Assembly (NCBI GenBank): GCA_038503035.1
Contig: JAVSML010025166.1
Location: 434,001-498,000, forward strand
Direction: 5' to 3'
DNA length: 64,000 nt
From: Crocodylus rhombifer
Taxonomy: Eukaryota; Chordata; Crocodylia; Crocodylidae
Shown here: in pieces, positions 21,343-33,934 of the stretch
How positions within the stretch are numbered: position 1 is the stretch's first letter
Layout of the letters: every line of letters begins with the position of its first letter
The notes under the pieces: model-generated
Seen by the model: only the letters and a program-made list of their open reading frames with translations
Database searches by the model: none
Told to the model about the DNA's origin: nothing
Program-made: the position numbers and the translations under genes

Positions 21343-22335
21343 CTAATAACTTCATGAGGCTGTGTGGCATGTTGTCTGTTTAATAAACCTGTTATTTGGA
21401 CCCCTGAGTTGGGTTTTGCTTTAGTATGGTTCAGTCCTGCTCCAATCTCTGCTTCTCGCCCCTCTAACTTCTGTCTCATTTCTCCCTCTCTGGCTTCTGG
21501 CTCACTGCCACCTCCAACACCTGTCCTGAGTGCCTCTCTGCCTCCAAACCCCCTGTTTCTTTGCCACTGTCTTATCCTCACTGCCTGTTCCCCCAAGCAA
21601 CCAGTTTTCTGCCTTAGATTCTTTCTTGGCTGTCTTCTTCTTGCCACCACTTATCTGCCCCCTCCAGTATCTCAGCTGTCTGCCTTAGTTTCTGGCCCCA
21701 AGCTCCCAGATTTCTGTCTTTCTCTCTTTCCTGGCTGTCCTCCTTGCCACCAGGATTCTTTTTTTCCTGCCCCCTCCCATCCACCAGTGACCTTAAGTAA
21801 CTCTGGGGCCACTTGATCTTTTAGGTAAACCCAAGCCTCAGTTCCTCACCCAGCTTCTGTCTAGTCCACCAGTTCTAATCTTGCTTCTGGCAACTTTCAC
21901 TCCCTACACTTTAACTCTCTCTCACCGTAACCTTCCTCCAAGTATCCCAGGTACCCCAAGCACACACATACATACTGTACCATCCAAGTTAGGAACTTAC
22001 CTATGTGCAGGTGGGTTGTATATGTATGAACTGGTGAGTGTGTGTGTGTGTATATATCATTGTGTGCATGATATACAAATTAGTGTTCTGAGTGTATGGG
22101 TATTGACAATTGATTTTTGTCTAAGTTTTAGTGTGTAGTGTGTATGTGCTTGAATTGGTGATAGGTATTCATGTGCCTAGGCTGGTTTGGATATGTATAT
22201 TGCTTGAGCTGGTAGTGTGGGTGTGTATGCACCTAATTGATTTGTGTGTTTGTATATGTGCAATTGTGTCACACCCTCCTGTCTAACAGCACAATATTGA
22301 GATCCTAAGAGTTGGCCTGACCCCATAGGGCAACA
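20389..22335 (+). mobile_element. Long LTR-like element, family D copy 2, inserted in the CR1
   Basis: It begins TGTAGCAAAACC and ends GGGCAACA, with TG..CA ends. Flanks are AAGG (20385-20388) and GAGG (22336-22339). The uninterrupted CR1 in this family reads 'cctggagggatgtgggcag' here, so the duplication was GAGG with one later change. An ATAAAAGG box lies at 21047-21054 and AATAAA at 21382-21387, 335 bp apart, followed by ~950 bp of pyrimidine-rich and TG-rich sequence. It matches copy 1 at 4526-9540 in inverse orientation. There is no viral protein in 1947 bp, so it is a solo LTR. Confidence 0.8.
21308..21340. repeat. (TG)n microsatellite in family D copy 2
   Basis: About 17 TG units. It corresponds to the CA tract into which the family A LTR inserted in copy 1. 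Confidence 0.9.
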
Positions 22336-22342
22336 GAGGGAT

Positions 22343-23244
22343 GTGGGCAGTGGAGTTCCCCAGGGCTCGGTCCTGGGGCGTGTACTGTTCAATATCTTTA
22401 TCAGTGATCTGGATGTGGGTGTGGAATGCACGCTGTCCAAATTCGCTGATGACACTAAGTTGTGGGGAGAGGTGGGCACGCTGGAGGGGAGGGACAGAAT
22501 CCAGCTAGATCTAGACAGGTTACAGAGATGGGCAGATGAGAACAGGATGGAGTTCAATGCAGACAAGTGCAAGGTCCTGCATCTAGGGAGAAGGAACCAG
22601 CAACACACCCATAGGCTGGGGAATACCCTTCTTGTCAATACGGTGGCAAAAAGGGATCTTGGAGTCATTGTTGACTCCAGGATGTACATGAGCCGCCAAG
22701 GAGATGAAGTAGTCAGTAAGGCTAACTGCACCTTATTGTGCATGTATAGATGCATCACAAGCAGGTCCAGGGAGGTGATCCTTCCCCTCTATGTGGCATT
22801 GTTAAGGCCACAGTTGGAGTACTGTGTCCAGTTCTGGGAGCTGCACTTCAAGAGGGATGTGGACAGCATTGAGAGGGTCCATGGGAAGCCCACTTGCATG
22901 ATCAGGGGGCAGCAGGGCAGGCCCTATGAAGAGAAGCTAAAGGGCCTGAACCTATTCAGCCTCCACAAGAGAAGCTGAGAGGGGATCTGGTGGCCATTTA
23001 CAAACTCACCGGGGGGGACCAGCAGAAGCTGAGGGAGGCTCTGTTCCCCTGGGCACCACCTGGGGGTACTAGGAATAACAGCCACAAATTATTAGACAGA
23101 AGGTTCATGCTGGACATCAGGAGACATTACTTTACAGTTAGGGCTGCCAGGCTCTGGAATGGGGTCTCAAGAGAGGTGGTACTCTTTCCTACTTTGGAGG
23201 TCGTCAAGAGAAGTCTGGACAGATATTTGGCTGGGAAGATATGA
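22343..23244 (+). pseudogene. CR1 ORF2 relic: RT second half and C-terminal domain
   Basis: [26 protein letters not shown] is followed by FADDTKLWG, with both Asp residues of the RT active site intact. Then come LDLDRLQRWADENRMEFNADKCKVLHLGRR, VAKRDLGVIVDSRM and ALLRPQLEYCVQFWELHFKRDVDSIERV. It is open for 211 codons to a TGA at 22976. The same frame then resumes through GDLVAIYKLTGGDQQKLREALFPW and ends LDRYLAGKI. One stop separates the two halves, making this one of the better-kept RT relics here. It is cut off from its 5' half by the LTR. Confidence 0.85.
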
Positions 23245-23335
23245 TCCTGGCACCCATTCCTGTCCAGGGCAGGGGGTTGGACCTGGTGATCTGTTTAGGT
23301 CCCTTCCAACCCTAAGTACTATGATACTATGAACT

Positions 23336-26300
23336 GCAGGTATACTCATTAGGCAAATAAAGAATGGGAGAAGCCACAAAGGGTTAAAAAGATGTGAACC
23401 ATATCTACTTAAAGTACCCAAACATGCATTCATCTCCTGGAGTCTACATACTGCAAATTATCTGATTCACCTTGTTGTTCAGTTGCAGGATACTTTGATC
23501 CTCTTTTTCACATTTTAGTGTAGCTGTCAGTAGCATGCTTGTAAAGTGAGTGACCCCAGAACCAGCTCTGGACAAGATATACAGAAGTAAAGAATGCTTA
23601 TGGCTTTTACGAGTTAAGCAATATAGTCAGGCACAGAGCTGGGGATAGCATTTCAGCAAGGAAGATCAGAAAGCAATTATGCATAGGCTGAAATTTATTC
23701 AGCAATGATCCATCATGCTGTCTCTCGTTGCTTTACATGCATAAATATCTTCTTTAATCTCCCTAGTCCCCAAATCCAAGCAGCACATCATATATTATGC
23801 AAAGAGGTACTGTAGGTGGCAGCACTGAGTTCACCATTGCAGCAGTCATTTATTAATTTTTAAAAGACTATGACAGGCAATTCCCTGCAGAAAAACTCTT
23901 TCAAGTTCCCATCTCAGCAGGGGGCGAGGCTATACCATGCTTCATTTTATGATCTGAGTTTCTCACCCACACAGAGATCCACTATCACATACATGGGACT
24001 TTATATCACTCTTTCTTTGTGATGTGCTGCAGATTCTGCGAGATCCTTTCTATATAAAGTCAGCTAGTGTGATACAGATTCCAGTCCCTAGCAGGTTTTC
24101 CCTCTTGCTGTCACATTTTCCAGAGGCCTCCACTGTTCATATTGTATTTTTTTTCCTTCAGGAGATCTTAGGAGCCCTAGGTCACTCAGAGTTGACCAAA
24201 ACATATTTTCCGTAAGTAATCGTGTACTCTAGAAAACACTCTGCGCTCAAAAAATGTAGAGACAAAGTCTTTGTTAGGAATGGCTCATCAAGGGCTCAGG
24301 TCTAAGCCATGTTCTGTAGCTGTTGCTTGTGGAAGGTCATAGAAAAAACCCATCTGTTTCCAGCAGACAGAAGGTCAGATTCCCCCTTGGTGGGAGGGGG
24401 CATAGGTCTGTAAACTTTAGTGGAGTTATGTCAGTTTATACCTGCTGATGATCTGACAGAGTGTTTCTGTCCTTTTGCCCCCATCAACTTTATTGGGCTG
24501 GCCCTAACATGATGAGAGTGCCTGTGAGATTAGAATAGTAACATCTTTACTTCCAGGGAGTCACTCAGATTTTCAAGGATGTAACAGGAATCAGAATCTG
24601 GATCTCCATTTTCTTCCACTTCTTGCAAGTAACTTTTTTCTTGGGCCAAATGCCTATGAAATACCATGTCCAGAGTAAGTAATTCTAATTTGATAGCATT
24701 ATGCACTCTTTTGGATGAAGTTAAGTGACTAAACATGGGAAAACACAGGTGAGAACCAGCCCCAAAGCCACTGGGTAAAATGCAAGCTTTCTACCTAACT
24801 TCTTGAACAAAGACAGTTTGACTCAGAAGTGGGTATTTTTATACTAGCAGCAAGATAAAGGCTCCTGAGAGACTGTTTATAGAAAGTGCTTTTGAATGTG
24901 TGCTTCAATATAGATACCTCCCATTTAAAATGAGAGATAGACTTTCTATCAAAAAATGTGACAGGCTATCTTAAGTGTAACTGCCACCAGCTTGGCTATA
25001 AAAAGGAGAAGAAAAACCCCTCGTTTCTTTCCTCTTTCCATTGTTTCAGTAGTTTTCCTCATAAATTGACCAGCATTTACAGGAAGCGATAATATCATAT
25101 CTATCTATCTTCAACATTTCTTAGGCATGTATCACCTTGGTATCTAAGTGCTGAGGTGATATGTGATAACACTCAAAATACTTCAATTTCCTTAGCTTTC
25201 TTTCTCATCTTCCCTCCCCCCCCCATCTAAAACAAGTTCAGATTGGTTCGCATTTTGCATTTATCTAAATCTGTGTCATACAGGAAAACTCAGCTCCTAT
25301 AATTCAGTAGTTGATAAGAATTACACCAGTACAATTAAAACCTGATATTCCTGATCAATGCTAATTTAGAGCTCTGGACTATAACTCAATAATTTTGTTA
25401 ATGCAAAAACTATTCAGTCATTTCAATGATATAATTTACATGCATATTTCCATTTTCTGTCCATTATGATAATATCATCTGTAAGCCTTATGGCACTTAA
25501 AATTATACAAAATTACAATTTCACCTGCATATGATGATCAAATTTCACTACAGATTCCTGAAAAAGGTTATACTACTCCTACACAAGGAGCCATCTCTTT
25601 GCAACATGAAAGCAGCAATTAATTGCTTCAGTTAAAGCCTCAATTCAAAATTGCTGGAACAAACTTGTCTTCTATCGTTCCCTAAAGCACCAACATTTTA
25701 GCTATGATGAATTACTAGTGGCAGAAAGTTCCATAGCTTCAGAGAGATCCTATTCAAACAACACAGCGTAGCAGGAGAGGAAGCTTGTATTTTAAATAGA
25801 AACAGACTAGGTCAAATACTGGGGTGCAGAGTGCTGTAAAAGGTGGACAAAGGATAAGTTAAACATTTGGACCAGACATGACCTCCTCTTCAAAATATGG
25901 TAGCGTTTGTGTCTAAAACTTTTAGAACTATCCATGGAGAAACAGGAAGCTGAAGGAAATTTGACTCAGCACAAATTCCAAGGATGTTTAGACTGGTGTT
26001 TTGGTTTGGGCATCCTTCTTATTCTAAAACTTCCTCTTAACACTGTCTGATGCTAACTTGCTATGCTCATGGCTAAGCTAAAGAATATATCTTTTTCTTC
26101 TTTGCAGAATTTATATATAGCATTTCTTTGGTTAGTTTCTGATGATGTTACTGCTGATATATTTTTAATTTGTTCAAATATTTGATAAAATATCTATTAA
26201 TTCTGAAAGCATGGGGAAAAAAATCATATATTTGTTATGTTTGATGCAAAAAGCCATCATTATCTAAAAGATGAGTCCACTCTTAATTTTTGCAGGGAAT

Positions 26301-29300
26301 GATCTGTTTTGTTGTAAACATTCACATTACTTACTGCCATCTTCTACTAAAATTAGGTTGGTTTTGAGTTCATAAAGAGATTTTAAAATCCCACCACTGA
26401 GTAGCTTTGCTTTTCAATAGATAAATGCACACATTGCCATAATTGCTTCATTTTTAACACTAGTGATTCATCAAGATTTCTAAAAGATTTCTTTATCATA
26501 CAGAAATGGGGTGAAGTCATTAAATTGTATGACAATAGGTAGTGAACCATACTGAAGGTAACTGTAGTTCAGTTATAAATATGCCACGAAACAGAAGCAT
26601 GTACTGTTCAGGTGGGGAAAAACACTAAAACAAGTATTCAGTTGAACTCTATTATAAATGATATATTGTAAGGCAGTTCAAAAATACAGGGGGCACTTCC
26701 TTTAAAAGGTCTTTTCTGACATGAAAATGAATAACAAGTGCATCTCAAAACCTTAGGTGCCTCCCCACCAAAGAGCAAATCAAACACCAAAACCACAGAC
26801 AAAATGCAACAGCAACATTTTCTAATGAGGAGAAGACCACCATGTCATTAAAGAAGTGAAATCCCATTCTTTATATCTTGTAAACTGAAAAATTAGTATA
26901 TTGTACACTGTACCAGGAGACTGCTGCTGCAGTAGGTGAATATATTGACCTTTCATCTCAGGAACAGATTCAAATTCACATTCCATCACCAAGGCAAGCA
27001 AGTTGGAAGTTCTTATCCTAGTTCCCATTTGAGCACATGGCAAAGCTTACTTGTTAATTGGCCTGGCTAGCAGAAAAGCCCCTGATGATCACAACAGTAT
27101 AAGTGTGGCAAGTCAGGGATAAGGATTGCTGTCAAGATTAAGGGGTGGATAGATATTACAAAATACATTCTTACACTAAGCCTGGGCCAGTCTAGTCTCT
27201 TAACATCTCTCTGATACAAAAATAGGAAAAATGATAATCTTGGGCAGTAGTGGTAGGAGAGGGTGGGAAGGGACATTATATGTGTAATGATGAAGCAAAT
27301 TCTTACTCTCAAGTCCTCTGGGTTCCCTCAGGGTCTGGTTGTCATTATAGGTTGATTTGTATTGGCATACTGCCTAAAACAATTATTCAGTAATTAATAG
27401 AAATAATGCCCCATAAGGAGTTCATTGCATCTTTATGATTATAGCTACAGCACTGTGTTCAGCATTCTAGAAGAAAAAAATAGTGATTAAAATATAGGCT
27501 GAAGTAGATGTCCATTATCACAGAAAGAAGAACATATATATTATGTATATGCAACATCTCACTTTTGATCTTACTCCCCAGGTTTATACCACTATACTCT
27601 TATGATCTGGTGATGTTTCTGATTTAGAGACAGGGAAAAATGAGGTGAAAATTTGACCCAAGGAATTCAATCCATTTACACAGTATCTGAAAGATTACTA
27701 AACCCTTGGTTTGTTTAGACAGGAGTTTAGGCCCAAGTTACAGTGCATAAGAAGAGTGGTCAACACTGTGTGTAACTTAACGAACATGCTACATTTGCAT
27801 TTATTACTCCATGTCTGTTGCAGATATACATGTCTGTTTTTCACAGTCATTAGCTCTCATACTCTGTAGAATAAGGTATCAGAATGCCTATATCATCTTA
27901 CACTACTTGTGCTAACAAGTGCAGATGTTAATACGTTCCCATTGTGACAAAGGGCTTGCACCATATATTTGCATATAGGTATCAGGTATGACCACACCAC
28001 CACCTAAGCATGCTCAATAGAGAGCTAAAATATTCTAGCTGAAGCAGTTCAGGGTAGTAAAACAAAAAGAAGAAGAAATATACAGTTCTACAAGAGAGTA
28101 ATTTAGCTTGAGATTCAGCACCTTATTTGCTGGGATGCTGCAGGTCTCTCACAATACCTATCAGAGTAAAAGCGCTGACAATCTACCTTTACAGTGAATA
28201 CACACTATCTATGAAGTACTACATTAACTTCACCAGCTGTCCAAGCAAGGACAGCTTAAAATTCCCTTTAGAGCGGCACGTGACTTTCTCATACTTGTCT
28301 TTGCAGAAAAATGTAAACAATATACATGATAGAACTTCCATTTTGGAACTATAGAAAAATCCAGAAAGGCTGGATGAAATAACTTTGTCCTATAATCTAG
28401 GAACTAGACATGTGGCCTCTGAAGTGCATTCAGCCTTTGCCAGTATGAGAGCAATGGCCAAGACCTGCAAATGAACCCATAGTTTCTCAAGTAGGGCATT
28501 TTTCAGAGTCCATTGAAATCAAGACCTACATTTCAGCAGACTTTGGATCATCTCACTAGTATGGAGTGAGCACTGTATTTTGAGATTCAAGTACAAAATG
28601 AAGTAATATAAAGTAATGAAGTAATATTTTAAAATAAAAAAGTGCTGCTGAAAATATAGCAGCATGACTTATAGATTTCAGTGTTTGCAAATAGTCACTG
28701 TAGTAGGATGTAGGTATTTCACATTCAGAAGCTTAAATTGCTGTTCACCTCCATGAATTCCTATTCTACATATGTTAATGATCATCTAATTCTTGAAATG
28801 TGATATACGGGTGTCCTACTAAAATGCTCAGTTTTCAAAACAGAATTAGTTTTTCCCTTTAATTGAAGAACAATAGTTTATATGTAATAAATATATGGGC
28901 TCTTTATAGGTGGGAACAGATTCAGGCATGCACAGACAAGCTCATTCTCCTTTGCATCCCATTGATACAGATTGCATATGCATACCCAGATTGCACGTGC
29001 AAACTACTGCAATAAGGTGTCAGTCTCTTACTCTGAGATTTTGATTTTTTGGTATGGGAGTCTATTATGTTACTGTGGCAAATTCATATCTCTTTTTGAG
29101 TTATGTTCCCAGAGGGGGTACTGCTTTAAAAGCACCCAGGCAAAATTATGCATGTCATTGACCCTGCTTACCCTTCAGGGGCATTGAACCAAGGATGTCC
29201 CCTACGAGAAACACCTAAGGTTGAAGGGGTAATCTCTTCAGCTGGAATCTGTAGCAGAGTATTTTTTAAAATCCTCTTATGTGGAACAGTCACAGGATGC

Positions 29301-29479
29301 TGACAAAGATTCCCAGTCCTATTGCTTGGATATCTCAAGAATTCTGGCACCTCAGAGCAGATGGAAATTAGATGATCAGCAGCAGAAGAGTGAAGCACAG
29401 CTCACCAAGTGGCTTGACAATGGAAGAGAAATAAAATTGCTGGGACAAGTTTATGGAGGGGATGGGATGACAGAAAGTG
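23336..29479. other. No recognisable gene or repeat (6.1 kb)
   Basis: AT-rich, with no open stretch above ~85 codons on either strand and no readable transposon ends. This is the longest repeat-poor block in the window and may be single-copy intron or intergenic DNA. Short poly-T and poly-C runs only. Confidence 0.5.
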
Positions 29480-30140
29480 GAGTTCTGGCTCTCCAGTTAG
29501 GGTGTGCTTGCAGTCATCATGCTGCCATGCAGAAGGGAGGTTATTTTTTCTTAGGTTTCTGGGCTTTGCTGGTTGCTACTGGGGCAGGGAAGGATTTTTT
29601 TCTCCTCATGTTGCTACAGGCATCAGTGTTTTTTTCCCTTCCTCAGAAGCACTGAGTATTGGCTGCAGCTAAGACTAGGGATTTTGACCTAGGTGTGCTG
29701 ATGTATTGGGTGGGACTAAAATAAGTGGAGGTCTTTGGTCAGAGGTTCTTACCCCTCTGCTCAGGATCAGAACTATCACCACCTTTGGGATCAGGAAGGT
29801 ATTTTGCTCCATAGTTAGGCCCCATAGTTGGGCTGTGCGTTTTTTTTACCTTCCTCTGTAGAGGGGAGCCAAGTCCTTTTCCTTGGATCTCTTATGTGCT
29901 CAAGTCATTTCCTGCCCTTGCAGTGGCAGGACATTGGTAGTGTACACATCCCCTTGTTTTGCTTCTGGAAAGTTAGGGTGTTCTTGGAGTTTCTGGGCAT
30001 TGTGCCTGGTACCTATGCAAGATGTTTTTTTGTGCAGTTTTAAGAACAGGTTAGCCATAACCTGTCTAGGATGTTTGCATAGGATGATCAAGGACGTTGG
30101 ACTAAATAACTCTTCTAGTCCTACTTTTCTATGATTTGCA
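29480..30140 (+). repeat. Old LINE-derived retroposon remnant (CR1/L2-like tail)
   Basis: 'gggcagggaaggatttttttctcc', 'ttttttaccttcctctgtagag' and the end 'ggatgatcaaggacgttggactaaataactcttctagtcctac...tctatgatt' follow the pattern of an old amniote LINE 3' end. Divergence is high and borders are approximate. Confidence 0.4.
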
Positions 30141-32328
30141 GGGCTTTTCACACAAAAAATCCACTGTGTGGTCCTTTCCCCCTGTGCACACTGAAATTCA
30201 AACGGCCTCTCTTAGCTGTAATAGTATGATGAATTAATCATAGCCACTAGATGCTGTTAAAGCTTTAATGCTCCCCGGTCTCTCTCATCCAGTAGGAATA
30301 AGCTTCTACTTGTACCAAACAGTAGAGTGCACTTGTAAATGTGCTCCATGTTTTGTAAACAAATTGCATAGCATCAGAAATCTATCTACAGTTTCTTGAG
30401 GGTGAAATCTTGTGCACTCATTTGAATACTACACCTATGGTTAGTCTGAAAAATTAGAACCTACTAATGTAAATGGCACCTGATGTGAAATGATAGTGAC
30501 TTTCTAACAATTTGTTTCTGTAAATATTAACAGTCTCCATTTGAAATATATTTTTAACTTACAAACACATCATCACATTGTCCTGAATGTCTTTTCATCC
30601 TCAAGAAAGGACATGTTTTAAGCCAGCATCCAAACATGACCCCTTTTTGGAATTTATCTTTATTAGATCAATAGCTTATAAAAATAATATAATTTACATT
30701 GGTTGAGACACTCAGCCTATGTATTCCTCTCCAAACCTGCTGATTTCCCTCCAAAAATCCCTCTGCCTGAGAGCCTTCTCTCATACCATATCTAGGGTGA
30801 AATTAATGAGCCACATCTGCTATAACCAGTGACCAGGAATTAATTTGTCTCTGTAAGGTTACAACACCTGGTAATAGTATGGAACAAGAACATAGTTGTT
30901 ACATTGCCTGAGTTATACAGAGAAAAGATTTTTATTCTTATGAAGCCTAGACACACAAAATCTTGCTTGCTTGTGGTGCTCTGCTATTGTTTTCCTCTGG
31001 TCTCATACAAAGCTTTATTTATCAGGGCAATGCCACTAATCTGATCACAGAATTGTAGGAGGAGAGAGGAAGACTAAAGAGGAGACAAAGTAAGTCTGAT
31101 ATTATAATAGCCCTCTGGCAGCAATGTTTGGAGGATAATTATCTTTTTAAAGAGTAATTTCCCTCCTACCATAATATCCTGCAATGCTAATTCTCATTTT
31201 AGAGACAGGAAAACTAATGGCAGAGAAAATGTCTAATATATATAACTCAAAAGAAAGAGTGATTTTGCCATAGTGGTACAGTAGACTCCATCAATAAAAA
31301 CCCATACCACAGAAGTTCAAAATCTCAGAGTATTCCCAGAATATAAATATTTCGGAGGATGTACCATCAGTAGCAGACACAGTCAAGGTATTTTTTCCCA
31401 CTTAAACACACAGCATCCATCTTAAGCTTCTCTGAAATAGATTTTATTATCCAAAGTTCTATCTTGCATTTATTACAGCAGTAGAATTTGAGGACCAGTG
31501 CCTGATTTGCTCTCTGAAAACTCCAACAATAGAGACAAAGAATGAGAAGGGCCTTCCAGGGCCACCTAGTCCATTCTCCTATATTTTCAGGCAATCATTT
31601 ATTAAAAAAAAAGCATCCACTCCAACCCCTCATTCACTACAATGAAAAATCATATTACAAAAACAAAAATACTTTACAGCATACCCAAAGACATAACTGG
31701 CCAGTTCTGTGCAGTGGCAGTGTACAGCGTATGAGCAGTGCCCATAAATTTGCTACTGGGGTAGGGGGGAGGGAGAAATACTAGCTCCTTTTTTTGCGAC
31801 TGGTGTGCGTCAAGCAGCCTTTCAAACACTGCGTTTTGGCAGCAGAAAAAAGAACATGATATCTCTCCCCCACAGCAGGGAACTCCAGCATCTTTGTTTC
31901 TGCACCAAGTGCCAGCATCACTCAGGATACTGTACACAACCATATCTGTTCTGCCCTCTGTGCTGCCTGAGCCAGAACCACTGAAGGGAAGGTACAGGTG
32001 GTATGGATGGGGGAACAGGGAACAGGAGGTTGAAGTGCTTCCCAGCTCCAAAGTCCTGTACCTTGCTTGCCCATCCATTGTACAAACCACAGGTAAAAAA
32101 CAGGGGAGATGAGAACACTCTCATTGCCCTGCCACTCCAAAATGGAGAAGTAATTGGTTAATATGCTCAGAGGATCCCAGGAAGATAAACAAAAGCTTCC
32201 TGAGTTCTTCTAACATAAGAAAGTGTTTGTCATGTGAGACTCCATCCTGAGGGGGACTGAGGGGGTAATCTTCCACCCCGACCCCTTAGCCCAGGAAGTC
32301 TGCTGCTTCCCAGGGGCCTGCATCCAGG
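30141..32328. other. No recognisable gene or repeat
   Basis: AT-rich to mixed sequence. The overlapping open frames at 31674-32140 on both strands show no motif and look like chance. It borders the 5'-truncated CR1 at 32329. Confidence 0.45.
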
Positions 32329-32339
32329 ACATTATGATG

Positions 32340-33887
32340 TCATAGGGATAACAGAGACCTGGTGGGACTCCACCCATGACTGGACCATGGGTATAGATGG
32401 GTATACCCTGTACAGGAAGGATTGTGTAGATAAAAGGGGCGGAGGTGTAGCTGTCTATGTTAAGGAAAGCTACATGTCCCTGCAAGCTGATATTGGTGAC
32501 CAGGGTGGATGACTGGAGACCTTCTGGGTTAAAATCCATGTGGAACATGGCACAGGGGACATGATGGTGGGAGTCTACTACAGGCCGCCCACCCAAAGTC
32601 CTGAGCTAGACCAGGAGTTTTCCCGGGAACTGGCTGAGGCCGCATGCTTCAGGACCATGGTTGTCATGGGTGACTTCAATTACCTGGACATCTTGTGGGA
32701 AGATCACTCAGCAAAATCTGAGCGGTTGCAAAGCTTCCTCTCGTGTGTGGATGACCTCTACCTGATTCAAGAAGTCTATGGGTCAACAAGAGGGAAAGCA
32801 CTGCTTGACCTGGTACTGGCTACTGGGGATGACCTAATCAGTGACCTAATGATAGATGGGAAAGCTGGGTGACAGCAACTACGAGGTGATCACCTTCACC
32901 ATCAGCTGTAAAGCTGGCAAATCAGTCAGCAACACAGAAGTCCTTGACTTTAGGAAAGCCGACTCTGACAAGCTCAGGAGGCTTGTCAGTGAGGCCCTAA
33001 GGGAACATGACCCCAAGGAGAGGGGAGTTCAAGAAGAGTGGTTGCTCCTTAAGGAAGCAATCCTCAATGCACAAGCTAAGTCTATTCCATCTCAGAGGAA
33101 AGGAAGCAAGAGGGCACAGCAGCCCCCCTGGCTCTCCAGGGACCTAACAGACCTCCTGAGGCTAAAAAGAAAGGCCTACAAAGGATGGAGGATGGGATTC
33201 ACCTCCAAGGAGGAACATTCTGCAATGATCCAGTCCTGCAGGGAGCAAACCAGGAAAGCTAAAGCTGCAACTGAACTCCAACTAGCTTCAAGCATCAAGG
33301 ACAATAAAAAGTCCTTTTTCAGATATGTGGGGAGCTGGAGGAAAAGCAAAGGAAACACTGGACCCCTACAGAACCAGATGAGACAACTGACAACTGACGC
33401 CCAGGAAAAAGCTAATCTATTAAATGGGTACTTTGTGTCGGTCTTTCACCAGTACCATGAGGCACCTATGCCCGCCATGGGACAGAGAGGTCAGGGTGAG
33501 GGAGGTCCCTTGCCCTCCATTAATGTTGACCTCATGAAGGAACACCTTGAGAAGATGGATACCTTCAAGTCAGCTGGCCCTGAAAATCTATGCCCCAGTG
33601 TACTGAAGGAGCTGGCGAGCATCATAGTCCAGCCTCTGGCACAGATCTTTGAAAACTCCTGGTGCTCTGGTTTAGTGCCTGAAGATTGGAAGAAGGTCAA
33701 TGTGGGGCCTACATTCAAGAAAGGGAGGAAAGTGGATCCGGCTAACTATAGGCACATCAGCCTGACTTCTATCCCAGGGAAGATCTTAGAAAGGTTTATT
33801 GAAGAGGCCATCCTTAATGATCTGGCTGATGCCAACATTCTGAGAGAGAGAGCCAACACGGGTTTGTTGCAGCTAGGTCTTGCTTGA
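32340..33887 (+). pseudogene. CR1 ORF2 relic: endonuclease, linker and RT start
   Basis: IGITETWWDSTHDWTMGIDGYTLYR opens the endonuclease. MVVMGDFNYLDILWEDHSAKSERL carries its GDFN block and RGKALLDLVLATGDDLISDLM its end. A frame change near 32870 leads into a 343-codon open run (32856-33887). This spans the linker (PPWLSRDLTDLLRLKRKAYKGW, KDNKKSFFRYVGSWRKSKGN) and the RT fingers (FKSAGPENLCPSVLKELASI, VPEDWKKVNVGPTFKKGRKVDPANYRHISLTSIPGKILERFIEEAIL). It is the longest continuous CR1 frame with endonuclease-RT linker in the window. It ends where the second CR1 was inserted. Confidence 0.9.
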
Positions 33888-33934
33888 CCAATCTCATTTC
33901 CTTCTACAACCACGTGACCTATCACCTGGACAAG

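Larger units (their letters stand above)
18210..23335 (+). mobile_element. CR1 LINE with ORF1 and ORF2 relics, split by a family D LTR
   Basis: This is the only copy in the window that still has ORF1. The order is 5' region and ORF1 (18345-19434), ORF2 endonuclease (19590-20105), RT middle (20110-20388), family D LTR (20389-22335), RT remainder (22343-23244) and the 3' tail ending 'actatgatactatgaac'. An internal deletion joins the end of the endonuclease domain to the RT 'NQHGFTEGRSCLTYLVSFYNQV' region, losing about 1.2 kb compared with the copy at 32.3-36.2 kb. Many stops and frameshifts are present. Confidence 0.85.
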
